Source: Diphasiastrum complanatum
Taxonomy: Eukaryota > Streptophyta > Lycopodiopsida > Lycopodiales > Lycopodiaceae
NCBI GenBank assembly: GCA_029204225.1
Contig: MU832094.1
Location: forward strand, 1 to 64,000
Direction of reading: 5' to 3'
Length of the DNA: 64,000 nt
A program made the translations under genes and the position numbers. The notes under the pieces were generated by a model. The model ran no database searches and was not told the origin of the DNA. It saw only the letters and a list, made by a program, of their open reading frames with translations. Shown here piece after piece: positions 59,501-64,000 of the stretch; the stretch's first letter is position 1, and each line of letters opens with the position of its first letter.

Positions 59501-61029
59501 AGATTGGTTAGAGGCTACCTCTCAGACTAGCATAGCTTAAAGTTTAGATGGGTCAACATTCTCGTGGAGATGATTCTATCATTTCTTTACATCAGTTGAT
59601 TTATGCAGTCACTTCTCTTCTAGTTCTATCAGGGTTCTTGTATGTGTGTTTTTGGTCGTAATGCTGCAGAGTAGTAGCTTTCATTAATTTCTGACAGTTC
59701 AAGGTGATATAGATAGGAAACAATTTGACTTGTAGAATTGATTGTAAATGATAATCGATATGATATACATGTTGCGGGATTGTTTTGAGGTGGTAAAAGA
59801 TGTTGTCATTATGCTGGTTATCCTTTATAGTCAAGCTTTCCTGGAAGTTAATGAAACTTTGTTGAGGAAATTTATTTTGGCATATACCCAATATTCTAGA
59901 GCATGGAGCTTGGTAGATTAATCATTGACATTTGGACAGCTATATTTATGAAATTTGGTTTTGTAGGACCACCATATCTACAATGTTACGTTTTTTAATC
60001 AATAATTAGTCCATCTAATACATACTATTTGACTCTTCAGATTATCTCTCTTGCCCAAACAGGACATGAGGTGACTGGAGACATGCTAAAAGATAAAGGT
60101 AATGCTTTGGTGAGGTGTTTTTCGATAGGCTGTCAGGACAGTCTCTTGAAATGTTTGATAATTTTGCATAGCAGCTTAGAAATTGTGTGAGACTTTCTTT
60201 TATCCCTGCTGTTTCATTCCTTTCTTTTAGTGTCTTGGTTCATGATATAATTTCTGGCATACTAATTGCCTCTCTTGTAACTACAAAAAAGAATTTTTTT
60301 TTTGTAGCTTTCACCTAGAAGCTTAGGTTATCCAAAAATAGTTCATACAACTGATTTGGAATTTGCGGTTTTCTACTTGCATCATTTCAATGTTTTATTT
60401 GTCTTATTACAGAAATCGAAGACATTAGTACGCCAAACATGGAGGGTTTGGATGACCTGCTACTTCGTTCATCAGTGAGTGTAACTTCTCCAGAAAACTG
60501 CAACTGATCAAACTGTAACATCATCTCTGTTCCTGCTTTGAGATTCTTTAGAAACGTAATGACCACTTGCAGTAGTGATTTATAAGTATTTTTCATTCGA
60601 AAGGTATGTATGTTAAGCCCGTCATAGTGATTTGCAGGCAGAACGTAAGGCACGATCAAGAGTAGATGTGCACGTAAATGGTCAGTGTCTTATTTCTTCC
60701 TCAGAACTGGTTATCAGTTTCTTCCATTGCGAATTGTTTACTTGGCACATTTCTGTAATATCTGTGACAATTTAAGTTAAAAAGAAAAGTTTGCTTCTCA
60801 TGATTTTATCCACCTAAAGCTAAATATCTCTATTTGCCAATTGCTTGTCCACTTTCTCACAATACGGATCCTTACTTTATCTACCTCTTTCATGTTTGGC
60901 GTAAGTGATTTTGATGTGTTATCCTTACAAGAAGGCATGCTATTTTTTCATTTCTGACTTCCAACAGGTACTTCACCACAACTTCAAGCACAGACAGCAC
61001 AATGGTTCTCTCAAAAGAGCAAACCGAAG
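28127..61029 (+). CDS. EHD: EHD-family EH-domain endocytic ATPase, N-terminal 153 codons in seven exons (3' incomplete)
   Basis: Exons 28127-28211, 51020-51099, 52643-52711, 60041-60098, 60413-60474, 60638-60680 and 60968-61029 all have GT donors and AG acceptors. They join without a phase error into 153 codons. Residues 18-96 form an EH domain: [11 protein letters not shown], an EF-hand loop with ligands D27, D29, D31 and D38, the conserved Trp57 in [18 protein letters not shown], then SLAQTGHEV. Residues 98-153 match the linker of plant EHD1/EHD2 ([18 protein letters not shown]) that leads to the dynamin-like nucleotide-binding domain. That domain was not found before 64000. EHD proteins bind NPF-motif partners and remodel membranes in endocytosis and recycling. 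Introns are 22808, 1543, 7329, 314, 163, 287 and at least 2971 bp. The exons show no lesion, so the gene looks intact despite its transposon load. Multi-EH Pan1-like proteins are less likely because of the EHD-type linker. Confidence 0.9.
28212..29806. other. EHD intron 1, 5' part before the retrotransposon nest
   Basis: No gene or mobile element recognised. An open frame at 28237-28572 has no recognisable domain and is probably chance. A GC-richer stretch at 29701-29770 (GGTCTCGGGTAGCGTTGCC) could be an older insertion scar. Confidence 0.5.
29812..30198 (+). repeat. 5' LTR of the intron-1 Ty3/gypsy element
   Basis: Begins TGGTCATAATTAATGG and ends GAGGACTTTATA, one base before the primer-binding site. 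The termini are TG..TA rather than TG..CA. One extra G near the start distinguishes it from the 3' copy. Confidence 0.92.
30200..30211 (+). other. Primer-binding site TGGTATCAGAGC
   Basis: Complementary to the 3' end of plant initiator tRNA-Met, one base after the 5' LTR, and so the start of minus-strand DNA synthesis. The same site, on the opposite strand, sits next to the LTRs at 42157 and 59065. Confidence 0.92.
31139..31173. repeat. 35-bp alternating purine-pyrimidine tract (GC/AC), Z-DNA-prone
   Basis: An unbroken alternation of G/A with C/T, mostly CG with CA/TG steps, in the untranslated leader of the Ty3/gypsy element. It is a CpG-dense island in otherwise AT-rich sequence. Confidence 0.9.
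31767..32558 (+). CDS. Gag of the intron-1 Ty3/gypsy element
   Basis: 263 codons starting [10 protein letters not shown]. There is an acidic Ser/Pro-rich N-terminus with a twofold repeat ([10 protein letters not shown] and [10 protein letters not shown]), then a coiled-coil-like [19 protein letters not shown] (about residues 55-75). The capsid-like region follows ([21 protein letters not shown], to about residue 215), and a Lys-rich C-terminus. A stop is followed by a truncated zinc knuckle ([11 protein letters not shown], about 32608-32640). The capsid part looks shorter than in intact relatives, for example around the segment with [10 protein letters not shown], so small deletions are likely. 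It is preceded by the 1.5-kb leader. Confidence 0.75.
   Translation: MDTDEILEGGGTEIHPASPGSDGGNTEIQPASPDSDDTLDSEKLLQTLGKAVLELHQSNKQRDKQMQNLFNQLQAINSNNLGYQPEIFSGDKKFKLAEVVEDWLNRWTSYFSLHNVPEDKQISSVPLFLEGKACGIPESFCHDRRFRAVYSVYQLQYGQPRTGRFLDSLAKVPLFDRKLAQWQFIAGLLADYQNECKRNILNSLEDAIRVAKAYDSTVVASRKSVHGQTALKPKQKKSNKRKKQFFDELEAEAYQQSKKKKNK
32642..33042 (+). pseudogene. Protease remnant and start of RT of the intron-1 Ty3/gypsy element
   Basis: Encodes the C-terminal part of a retropepsin-like region ([20 protein letters not shown], then [10 protein letters not shown]) but not the catalytic D-S/T-G triad, lost in the deletion after the zinc knuckle. Around 33000-33037 it continues in another frame as [15 protein letters not shown], the usual entry to RT. 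There it is split by the copia insertion. RT resumes at 42627. Confidence 0.75.
33043..33128 (-). repeat. Truncated 3' LTR of the nested copia element
   Basis: Matches 42157-42242 in 85 of 86 positions (T for C after CAGAATTTG), then diverges at the junction with the Ty3/gypsy fragment. It preserves the outer terminus next to TACCA. Confidence 0.93.
33191..37225 (+). CDS. Ty3/gypsy Gag-Pol polyprotein, first copy, truncated in integrase
   Basis: 1344 codons from [12 protein letters not shown]. Gag occupies residues 1 to about 330, with an acidic coiled-coil-like N-terminus and a capsid region around [10 protein letters not shown] and [12 protein letters not shown] zinc knuckle [14 protein letters not shown] lies at about 344-357. 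Protease is at about 425-540, with [11 protein letters not shown], where the usual D-S/T-G triad reads D-D-G, and ILGRDWL-like VLGRDWL. RT runs from about 625 to 850, with the catalytic FLDD at about 781-785. RNase H follows at about 910-1035 ([27 protein letters not shown]). The integrase zinc-binding domain is at about 1175-1220 (H..H..C..C), and the core starts at 1230 ([25 protein letters not shown]). The frame then runs into the filler and stops at TAG (QCDFA), before the catalytic Glu. Confidence 0.88.
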   Translation: MTTPQGPDQPPERGFDELETEALAYRKGKEPMEVEEQEQFAEELDELVTKEQFLQLVTEVDELKLALANFKSSVDDSFAELKNLILSSAKGSLPSTSQLSPSPLPSVSGETLRSHPSVFKDLKPPTFNGDEKDRNADILQTFLSKWKNIHALKQTPDHLQAIEASLSLGPMAYKWWLNLQETRQTPRSWKAFEEAFLREFLTENELDRAWEAWERTVMDKSLIQYISQYREAILKIKNMDDYQKIRGFVRGLKDEYKVEVQRNSPTTLEQALRYAQIYDDSVGRKKARHQPLSEQPSQKDFQFKKKFLKRKKEDKFKSEAPQKRPSLIQPLKPDDFEKAKQERLCFVCMGKGHTVRQCPKGPFTKKDKKDKKQVHLVQTVCFPSDSAASEIKVYHEDHEHCCQLTSAMLARPFSFGPHDLVRMHGKVGNQSVRVMVDDGATHNFINHTLVKKLKLPEVPSQHRYIVSLAKGEDKKIWETMVSKLNLGIQGYQDEINFQIMHLDRTDIVLGRDWLYSLGPSLHRNYQENTLSFQHKGREIQLHGEHDVPNSPMVCSSELCQLIGDEDHQVFLCDFQFTPEVSISSSIQQKISKLETLLSKFKDVFPEDLPHGLPPSREVDHVINLVPGTTPVSKPPYRVSRTEDEEITRQLTDYLGKGQIQTSSSPWASPVLLVKKKEGSMRLCVDYRALNKVTIKNKYPMPRADELFDQLDGAKFFSKIDLRSGYHQVRIKSEDVSKTAFRTRHGHYEFKVMPFGLTNAPTTFMTLMNSVLRPYLGKFVVVFLDDILHYSKTRKEHLKHLRKVFRLLRKHKLYAKQSKCEFFVEEVAYLGHIISSDGIKMDPNKVKAILSWLRPQNILELQIFLGLAGYYRRFVKEYAQIAVPMTNLLKGKGKEFIWESAQQESFDALKTALATAPVLKVVDPNQPFVVETDASDFAVGAVLTQSGRPVAFESKKLEPAQTRYSAYEKELFSIVHALKTWRYYLYGANFEVLTDHESLRYLCNQPELRGRKARWAELMQEFDMSIRYRRGKFNTVADALSRVPMINELSFTQICNELLEFLRGKCQHDAFFSIIWNSVQNRQLQTPEPVSGAGASSSKNTAASVEDDDESEYTSSDDVEDSEPVLPKQTPVVEGQLTQGFKWKQYSIQDEYLLYRDRVCVPNSEDYRQQVLYECHDNPSAGHPGIQKTYELLRRQFFWPSMKKDVHQYVSSCQKCQVNKAERLKAGGLLHPLEIPAGKWESISMDFIVGLPKTQKGNDAIWVTVDRLTKMAHFIPTKTTVRALELARLFVDGLFKLYGLPSGIVSDRDSKFTGNFWRAVFHHLHTKLNMSTTDHPQTDGQCDFA
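35135..39337 (+). repeat. 2,076-bp tandem duplication of RT-RNase H-integrase with a 51-bp filler
   Basis: 35135-37210 recurs at 37262-39337 with an offset of exactly 2127 bp. Only about a dozen codon changes separate the copies (for example [38 protein letters not shown]), so the duplication is recent. Between the copies, 37211-37261 is a rearranged extract of 35229-35292 carrying a 13-base deletion (35256-35268) and a few substitutions. Confidence 0.95.
37331..39532 (+). CDS. Second copy of RT-RNase H-integrase of the inner Ty3/gypsy element
   Basis: 733 codons with no start codon of its own in a biological sense. The frame opens after the filler stop, and the first ATG lies within RT. It encodes RT (LLDD at about 112-116 in place of FLDD), RNase H, the HHCC zinc-binding domain and a complete integrase core. 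The two Asp residues ([16 protein letters not shown]) and the catalytic Glu in [12 protein letters not shown] are present, then [27 protein letters not shown]. It ends at TAA 39530-39532 (GFK), where a frameshift separates it from the chromodomain part. Confidence 0.88.
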   Translation: MVKKKEGSMRLCVDYRALNKVTIKNKYPMPRADELFDQLDGAKFFSTIDLRSGYHHVRIKSEDVSKTAFRTCHGHYEFKVMPFGLTNAPATFMTLMNSVLRPYLGKFVVILLDDILVYSKTRKEHLKHLRKVFRLLRKHKLYAKQSKCEFFVEEVAYLGHIISSDGIKMDPNKVKAILSWLRPQNILELQIFLGLAGYYRRFVKEYAQIAVPMTNLLKGKGKEFIWESAQQESFDALKTALATAPVLKVVDPNQPFVVETDASDFAVGAVLTQSGRPVAFESKKLEPAQTRYSAYEKELFSIVHALKTWRYYLYGANFEVLTDHESLRYLCNQPELRGRKARWAELMQEFDMSIRYRRGKFNTVADALSRVPMINELSFTQIRNELLEFLRGKCQHDAFFSIIWNSVLNRQLQTPEPVSGAGASSSKNTAASIEDDDESEYTSSDDVEDSEPVLPKQTPVVEGQLTQGFKWKQYSIQDEYLLYRDRVCVPNSEDYRQQVLYECHDNPSAGHPGIQKTYELLRRQFFWPSMKKDVHQYVSSCQKCQVNKAERLKAGGLLHPLEIPAGKWESISMDFIVGLPKTQKGNDAIWVTVDRLTKMAHFIPTKTTVRAPELARLFVDGLFKLYGLPSGIVSDRDSKFTGNFWRAVFHHLHTKLNMSTTDHPQTDGQTERVNQVLEDMLRAYVSKKQTNWEEYLSILEFAYNSTKHSAMGYSPFMLMYGFQPRSPTAVGFK
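39578..40105 (+). CDS. Integrase C-terminus and chromodomain of the inner Ty3/gypsy element
   Basis: 175 codons in a different frame from the upstream one: [57 protein letters not shown], then a chromodomain-like [30 protein letters not shown]. Chromodomains of this type steer chromovirus integration to heterochromatin. The last codons overlap the beginning of the polypurine tract, as is usual. Confidence 0.85.
   Translation: MIEHAKRSIRQSQDRARHYADPHRRDVQFSTGEKVYLRVPVDSKTLKSGVCAKLSPRYCGPFTISRRLGEVTYELELPHSSKVFPVFHVSQLRKALTRSDNLVGDSVLVLPLDPQQPPHEPEEILDSRETQTRHTLYREYLVKWNDQPVENATWERGSVLRKIFPDFVLEDQDGS
40195..40542 (-). pseudogene. Copia integrase core, cut short
   Basis: Encodes [53 protein letters not shown] and TPQQNGVAE, that is the first two catalytic acidic residues and the approach to the Glu. 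It stops at 40195, the junction with the LTR fragment of the inner Ty3/gypsy element, so the C-terminal part is missing. Confidence 0.88.
40562..41534 (-). pseudogene. Copia gag and GAG-pre-integrase region, frameshifted
   Basis: The frame 41534-41100 encodes UBN2-type gag ([53 protein letters not shown]). A one-base shift near 41095 moves it to the frame ending at 40792 ([32 protein letters not shown]). The zinc knuckle and protease have been lost by a deletion. The frame 40843-40562 then encodes the pre-integrase domain ([29 protein letters not shown]). The copia gene is dead at several points. Confidence 0.85.
41560..42140. other. Copia leader with repetitive CTGCC/CACCTG words
   Basis: Between the gag start and the primer-binding site lies a leader containing many repeats of words such as TGCACCAGGT, CCTCAGA and CACCTG (41620-41975). 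No gene. Confidence 0.6.
42157..42621 (-). repeat. 5' LTR of the nested copia element (465 bp)
   Basis: On the minus strand it begins TGTTAGAAATTAATG and ends AATTCTGACA, directly abutting the primer-binding site at 42156-42141. On the plus strand it ends at the target duplication TACCA. Confidence 0.93.
42627..44553 (+). pseudogene. RT, RNase H, partial integrase, chromodomain and polypurine tract of the outer Ty3/gypsy element
   Basis: Resumes RT directly after the target duplication ([22 protein letters not shown]). A frameshift near 42830 is followed by the RT core ([26 protein letters not shown], 43030-43638), with a stop in place of a codon near 42955 and another at 43636-43638. RNase H and the linker follow (43714-44100). 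The integrase zinc-binding domain ([20 protein letters not shown] ... CDQC) ends at about 44345. The sequence then jumps over the whole integrase core to a chromodomain-like end (44385-44522; [22 protein letters not shown]). The polypurine tract AAGGGGGAAAGAA (44541-44553) touches the 3' LTR. Confidence 0.88.
44554..44939 (+). repeat. 3' LTR of the intron-1 Ty3/gypsy element
   Basis: Begins TGTCATAATTAATGG after the polypurine tract and ends GAGGACTTTATA. It matches the 5' LTR with about ten substitutions and one indel. A TATAAGTATACC word sits inside both LTRs (about 29974 and 44715) and could serve as the promoter. Confidence 0.92.
44945..48795 (-). pseudogene. EHD intron 1: scattered decayed Ty3/gypsy sequence
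   Basis: Minus-strand frames at 45958-45767 read [29 protein letters not shown], the C-terminal half of a Ty3 protease, and 45503-45306 reads gag-like [21 protein letters not shown]. On the plus strand, TTTTAAGGGGGG at 47508-47519 followed by TGTTATGTCCTTGG (47522) looks like a polypurine tract and LTR start of another element, reaching perhaps 47780. Between these the sequence is AT-rich with no other recognisable content; a frame at 46577-46852 has no known domain. Confidence 0.45.
48796..50040 (+). pseudogene. Ty3/gypsy integrase to chromodomain fragment
   Basis: Begins inside the integrase zinc-binding domain ([44 protein letters not shown]). The integrase core follows ([35 protein letters not shown], then a frameshift and ESDGQTE), then [12 protein letters not shown] and YGFQPRSP at 49294-49476. 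Decayed C-terminal sequence follows, with a chromodomain-like trace near 49850-49930. The split, truncated frames mark it as dead. Confidence 0.82.
50041..50308 (+). pseudogene. Ty3/gypsy linker and zinc-binding fragment, out of order
   Basis: Encodes [30 protein letters not shown] and [15 protein letters not shown], the part of pol just before the integrase core. It lies downstream of, not upstream of, the core fragment at 48796-50040 and shares with it the sequence GACTTGGTCAGAAGAGAGTTTTA. The order of the two pieces is therefore reversed relative to an intact element. Confidence 0.8.
50309..51019. other. EHD intron 1, 3' end
   Basis: Contains GGGGCTATATAGCC (about 50450-50463) and a (CT)n array at 50515-50555, arranged like an LTR promoter and leader but without a confirmed LTR. 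A polypyrimidine-poor acceptor, GGTTTACACAG, precedes exon 2. Confidence 0.45.
51020..51099 (+). CDS. EHD: EHD exon 2
   Basis: Two bases complete codon 29 (Asp), then 26 codons, [14 protein letters not shown] to LPRSELKK. It supplies the rest of the EF-hand loop and the following helix of the EH domain. Acceptor ACACAG, donor AAG/GTTTGT. Confidence 0.9.
52643..52711 (+). CDS. EHD: EHD exon 3
   Basis: 23 codons, [18 protein letters not shown] to GAMQ, in phase 0 at both ends. This is the most conserved part of plant EHD EH domains. It includes the Trp (W57) that lines the NPF-peptide pocket in the family. Intron 2 (51100-52642) shows no transposon signature. Confidence 0.92.
53987..54708. mobile_element. 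Candidate 722-bp insertion with heat-shock-element-like termini in EHD intron 3
   Basis: ATAGTAGG is present at 53979-53986 and again at 54709-54716, an 8-bp direct repeat of the length made by hAT transposons. Just inside both ends lie arrays of TTCCGGAA-type palindromes (54002-54050 and 54611-54695), sharing TTCCGGAATGAGCGTTC. The interior is AT-rich with no open frame. The ends share ACGCATC in direct rather than inverted orientation, so terminal inverted repeats are not convincing. Confidence 0.4.
54611..54695 (+). promoter_or_regulatory. Cluster of heat-shock-element-like motifs
   Basis: At 54636-54653 the sequence TTCTGGAATGTTCCGGAA has four alternating nTTCn/nGAAn modules at exact 5-bp spacing, the consensus for heat-shock factor binding. 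Further GAACGTTC, TTCCGGAAC and TTCCGGAA words surround it. A weaker cluster lies at 54002-54050. Function is not shown by sequence alone. Confidence 0.5.
55684..56123 (-). repeat. 3' LTR (element orientation) of the hAT-carrying retroelement
   Basis: On the plus strand it begins TGTTACAATCTC and ends GGGTCCCTAA; the final ACA/TGT terminus is altered where it meets the hAT-derived interior. It contains ACCGCCAGGTGCCGGTCATC and TAGATAGAATGAATGG, shared with the other copy. Confidence 0.88.
56190..58944 (+). pseudogene. hAT transposase gene without its BED zinc finger
   Basis: Recognisable in order: a linker ([20 protein letters not shown], from about 56193; [15 protein letters not shown]) and a hAT N-terminal helix (about 56725-56890; [14 protein letters not shown]). 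Then the DUF659/catalytic region (57006-57350; [38 protein letters not shown]). Next, after an AG at 57454, comes [17 protein letters not shown], a stop near 57580, then [17 protein letters not shown] (to about 57860). After an AG near 57950 comes [16 protein letters not shown]. The dimerisation domain follows (58222-58530; [35 protein letters not shown]), then an acidic/Arg-rich tail (58629-58944). The BED finger seen in the related copy at 9932 is absent. Stops in the first half show it is not functional. Transcription of the LTR element would give antisense RNA to it. Confidence 0.85.
59065..59490 (-). repeat. 5' LTR (element orientation) of the hAT-carrying retroelement
   Basis: On the minus strand it starts TGTTAGGGACCC, like the LTR at 1442, and ends GAGATTGTAACA. 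Two bases then separate it from the primer-binding site at 59062-59051. Confidence 0.9.
59496..60040. other. EHD intron 3, 3' end
   Basis: AT-rich intron sequence with no recognisable element. It ends in TTTGACTCTTCAG, a good 3' splice site for exon 4. Confidence 0.6.
60041..61029 (+). CDS. EHD: EHD exons 4 to 7
   Basis: Exon 4 (60041-60098, [19 protein letters not shown] plus G), exon 5 (60413-60474, completing Glu98, then [20 protein letters not shown]), exon 6 (60638-60680, [14 protein letters not shown] plus G) and exon 7 (60968-61029, completing Gly133, then [20 protein letters not shown]). Donors are GTAATG, GTGAGT, GTCAGT and GTCTAA; the last is weak, but the next codon after it in frame is a stop, so it must be used. 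Introns here are short (163-314 bp) and free of transposons, in contrast to introns 1 and 3. The last codons are the linker that leads into the nucleotide-binding domain in the family. Confidence 0.88.
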
Positions 61030-62292
61030 GTCTAAAAAAGAGCTTCCATGCCTCTGTTCTTTGTTGTTTGTAGGCATATTTTACTCTTAAACATTCATCT
61101 CAAAAACAGCCTTGGTTTGTTCCTCTTGCTGCTTTTATTCTGAGTGAGTGTTGCATTACAATTGAACCTGTTGCGTTTGATTGGAAACCCGATTTTAGCT
61201 TTTGGATTATCTCTGTTCTCAGATTGTCGGTTTTATTTTCATAATCTTTGCTATATCACTCGATTAAGGGTTTTAGAATCCAGTGCACTTTATTAATCTA
61301 CAAACTTCACTAAACAATCTGGTGAATCATTCATAGGTATCAGAATAAACTTCAGAATAAGAGCTTCTTTGTGGTGTGATTTACAGTAAGCAATTCATTT
61401 GTAAACTGTTATTGAGACAAAAAGCCCAAGACAGAAAGTGTGGGGTCTCCTACTGTCATAGGTTTTGGTGGCAGCAGAGGAGCTCCTCATGCTTTTTCCT
61501 TGCACACTGCTGGTATGATCTGGATAAATGCATGGTATTAGGTTACAAGAACAGACCTGTTCTAATGGTATTAAAGGTTTTGGTGGCATGGTATTAGCTT
61601 ACAAGAACAGACCTGTTCTCATGGTATCATTTCTTGCGTCACATTATGAGATACAGTTCTCTCTCAAATATACTATTCTCCGCATTGAACGTTCAAGTTT
61701 TATTGCTGCTATATCACTGCATAATCATTTCCTTTTGAATCTTTTGAGATGGTTTTTCTTGTATTTCCGGTACTTAGAAGTTAATTGTTGACAGCAATCT
61801 CTGGATGAACACAATCTCTATTTGGAGTACTCAAGTGCTAAGCTTAAATGAAAGGATATCAAACCTTAAATGAACCAGAAAAAGCTGCTTATGAATGAAG
61901 CTACTTGGGTTCAAAGAGGACGTTTTCAAGTTTCGATCGAAATTTGTGAGTGCTAGCCTTCATCATGACTGAGTTTGCACTTCACCTCCAGAGAAGTGAT
62001 AGAAACTTAGTATGTTGGTCGTTGTACAGATTTATGAAAGGTAATGTGAACATATGTTTGTGTATTGGACCTGCACATACTCTCGGGCACTGATGACATG
62101 AGTAGCGATGTTGTAGCATTTGGTTATCATGCCATGCTCAATGAAGTTGACGGGTCTTAGACTTTATGGTTGGACTCCGTAGGGTTGAGAATTGCACGTC
62201 TTTTTTGTTAGGTTGGGAATTATCTTAAACATCAACTTATTATGTTGTATACATATCATAGTTGTTGGTGGAATGCCTTCCCCAGCCCCGCA

Positions 62293-62319
62293 TTCCGGAC
62301 AGCAGAACGCTGTCCGGAA
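62293..62319. repeat. Perfect 11-bp stem hairpin
   Basis: TTCCGGACAGC (62293-62303) and GCTGTCCGGAA (62309-62319) are exact inverse copies around a 5-base loop. The stem contains the TTCCGGA word also abundant in the intron-3 insertion. Confidence 0.9.
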
Positions 62320-63650
62320 CGCAAAATTTTTTTGCTTCAAAATCTGCAAATTTTTTTTATTCTTGCTTTTACAAGTAGAGGTGAGGAATTCCTCCAAATC
62401 CAAGGTAGAGCCTCCAAATGTCCTCCAAGCAACCTGCAAGCTTCAAGATGCTCCCCAACTCCAAGCTAGGATGCCTCCACCTGCAAGTAAGGATCTGCAA
62501 GCCTCCAAGGATCTCTCCTCCACCTGTGTCCCTACTCTTTAAACACAAAGATAGATAACAAGCTGGCCTCAAACATTCACCACCCAACCATAGCTAGATC
62601 CAAGCTCCAAGCAAGACCTATCTAGCACCCCCTTGCTAACCATAAACAAATCACAAGCATACCACAACACTCCATAGCATACTCAAGATCCAAACCCTAC
62701 TTATGTCCCCCATAAGCAAGATCCAAACCTCAAGCATACTACCACAAGAAAGCACTCTACACACAAGTAGCAACACTAGAGCATAAGCAAAGCAAACAAG
62801 AGAGATCTCTCCCTCCCAATGGGCGCCCTACTACCCTCATATAGATGGCCCATGGACCCCTCCAATGCAGTATGGAGTTCCATGCTCATCCAATGAGAGA
62901 GAGAGAAGCCTAGGGGGGTTAAAGAATCTCCAAGAGCCTCCATAGGCTTATGGAATGTCAAGAGACTCCTTCCATAACCTATGACTCTTTGAATGCCTTT
63001 CTTGTGGGAGTTGGGAACTCAATGGACACTTTAGAAGGGCGCCCTCCTACTAGGTCCCATTGCCCAAGTTGTGCAAGTATACTTTGGTCCTAGACCAATA
63101 AAGTGATATGGTTCAAGGTTGAGGCCCAAGGTTTAGAAAAATAGTCATCCAATGACTTTCTAACACCTCTCTAGGTTCCATATCTCCATCCAAGGTATAG
63201 ACACCTACCTGCCCTTAACCAAGGACACTAGTACCTTAATCTAAGGCACCTACCCTCAATACTAAGGGTACCCCTTATTTAAGGGTCACGTGACTTTATA
63301 CCTCCAACTAAGGTATAGTCACTTGCCTGCCCTTATCTAAGGGCACATATCCTTAATCCTAAGGGTACCTTGCCATTTAGCCCCCAACACTAAATGGACT
63401 AATAGGGGTCTGAAGTACTGCTAGTTACATAGGTATGTAACATTTGCCATGCGATAGGAGGAGAAAAAGTGTTTTAAATTTTTTTATGCTGATCCATTTG
63501 CGACAATCCAACATCCTACGACTAAATATTCGATGAAGGGGACACAGTGGGCACGACGCCGGGCACGGGAAACGAGCGTGGAGCGAGAAATCTCCGTTTG
63601 CAGGTTTTTCTTGCCTACACATTTCAATTTCCATGATTGCTTAGAACTAG

Positions 63651-63997
63651 CTATAGGTGTCAGAGTGAAGCGAAGTAAAGTGCTACACTGTATTTCCTCA
63701 TGCCTACGGGAATGCCTACAATGTTAGTTTGGGCCGTTACGGCACGTAGAAGAAGTTATTAGAGTGGTGCCCTCTTTTGGTGCTTTTTTGGCCCTATTTG
63801 TGAATTTGGCTATAGGTGTCCAATTGAGGTGCCGTTAGATGCCACACCGTGTTTCTATATGCCTACAAGAATGCCAGGAATATCGGTTTACGGCTGTAGT
63901 GCATGTAGATCTATTTGTGAATGTCAAGCTCGCTTTTTGGTGTCCTTTTGAGCCCTAATCTGTGAAATGAGCTGTATTTGTTTGACCGATGTGTCAT
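63651..63997 (+). repeat. Degenerate tandem repeat, period about 159 bp
   Basis: CTATAGGTGTC begins at 63651 and 63810. Both units continue through TGCCTAC(G/A)(G/A)GAATGCC and a GGTGC/GGTGT..TTTTTGG..CCCTA tail. It runs off the right edge, so it may be the start of a longer satellite-like array. Confidence 0.7.
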
Positions 63998-64000
63998 AAG

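Larger units (their letters stand above)
61030..64000. other. EHD intron 7 (incomplete): no exon found; repeats and a possible minus-strand LTR
   Basis: No sequence encoding the expected P-loop (GxxxxGKT) or the helix before it was found, so the next exon lies beyond the window. A short tandem duplication with period about 56 bp lies at 61531-61640 (ACAAGAACAGACCTGTTCT in each unit). A hairpin lies at 62293-62319. From about 62330 to 63420 the minus strand resembles an LTR: a TATATGAG box (62842-62835) followed by a leader-like region, and repeated CTAAGG/AAGGTAT words at 63160-63380. No TG..CA pair was confirmed. Confidence 0.45.

Noticed and set aside
62164..62542. Cys/Lys-rich frames on both strands
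   Set aside because: No domain; the region looks like LTR sequence within EHD intron 7.

Overview
This is eukaryotic DNA from a large, repeat-rich genome, almost certainly a land plant. Two split host genes with plant-like GT..AG introns are embedded in Ty3/gypsy and Ty1/copia retrotransposons, hAT transposons and very long (CT)n arrays. The huge introns and the mix of repeats suit a fern or another large-genome seed-free plant or gymnosperm. That placement is inference; nothing here fixes the species.

Host genes. (1) Plus strand, 28127 to beyond the right edge: the 5' part of an EHD-type (Eps15-homology domain) endocytic ATPase gene. Seven coding exons (28127-28211, 51020-51099, 52643-52711, 60041-60098, 60413-60474, 60638-60680, 60968-61029) join in phase into 153 codons that hold the complete EH domain. 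The dynamin-like GTP/ATP-binding part must lie beyond 64000. Intron 1 is 22.8 kb and intron 3 is 7.3 kb, both swollen by transposons. (2) Minus strand, 14541 to 14072: the first two coding exons of an SNM1/Artemis-type metallo-beta-lactamase (beta-CASP) DNA-repair nuclease; the rest was not found to the left.

Layout. 1-1888: decayed 3' end of a Ty3/gypsy element with its LTR. 2250-4140: decayed minus-strand Ty3/gypsy. 4440-5466: about 1 kb imperfect palindrome. 5650-6695: tandem and direct repeats. 7001-7256: (TC)128. 7567-9932: minus-strand hAT with an internal deletion. 9956-11502: simple repeats and a 66-bp perfect inverted repeat. 11900-13255: minus-strand Ty1/copia remnant. 14072-14541: nuclease exons. 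16155-17555: tandem duplications followed by a Crypton-like/DUF3504-like remnant. 18243-18645: GA arrays and a fold-back. 18880-20851: broken plus-strand Ty1/copia. About 20900-24545: 5' part of a Ty3 element with a TGGCGCC-type primer-binding site and a repetitive gag leader. 27480-61029: the EHD gene. 61030-64000: EHD intron 7, with an LTR-like block and short tandem repeats.

Nesting inside EHD. Intron 1 holds a 15.1-kb Ty3/gypsy element (29812-44939, two about 387-bp LTRs). It was split by a minus-strand Ty1/copia element (33043-42621, exact TSD TACCA). That element in turn carries a Ty3/gypsy fragment (33129-40194) with a 2,076-bp tandem duplication of RT-RNase H-integrase and a 51-bp templated filler at the junction. 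Intron 3 holds a minus-strand LTR element (55684-59490, exact TSD GAGTG) whose interior is an antisense hAT transposase gene that has lost its BED zinc finger.
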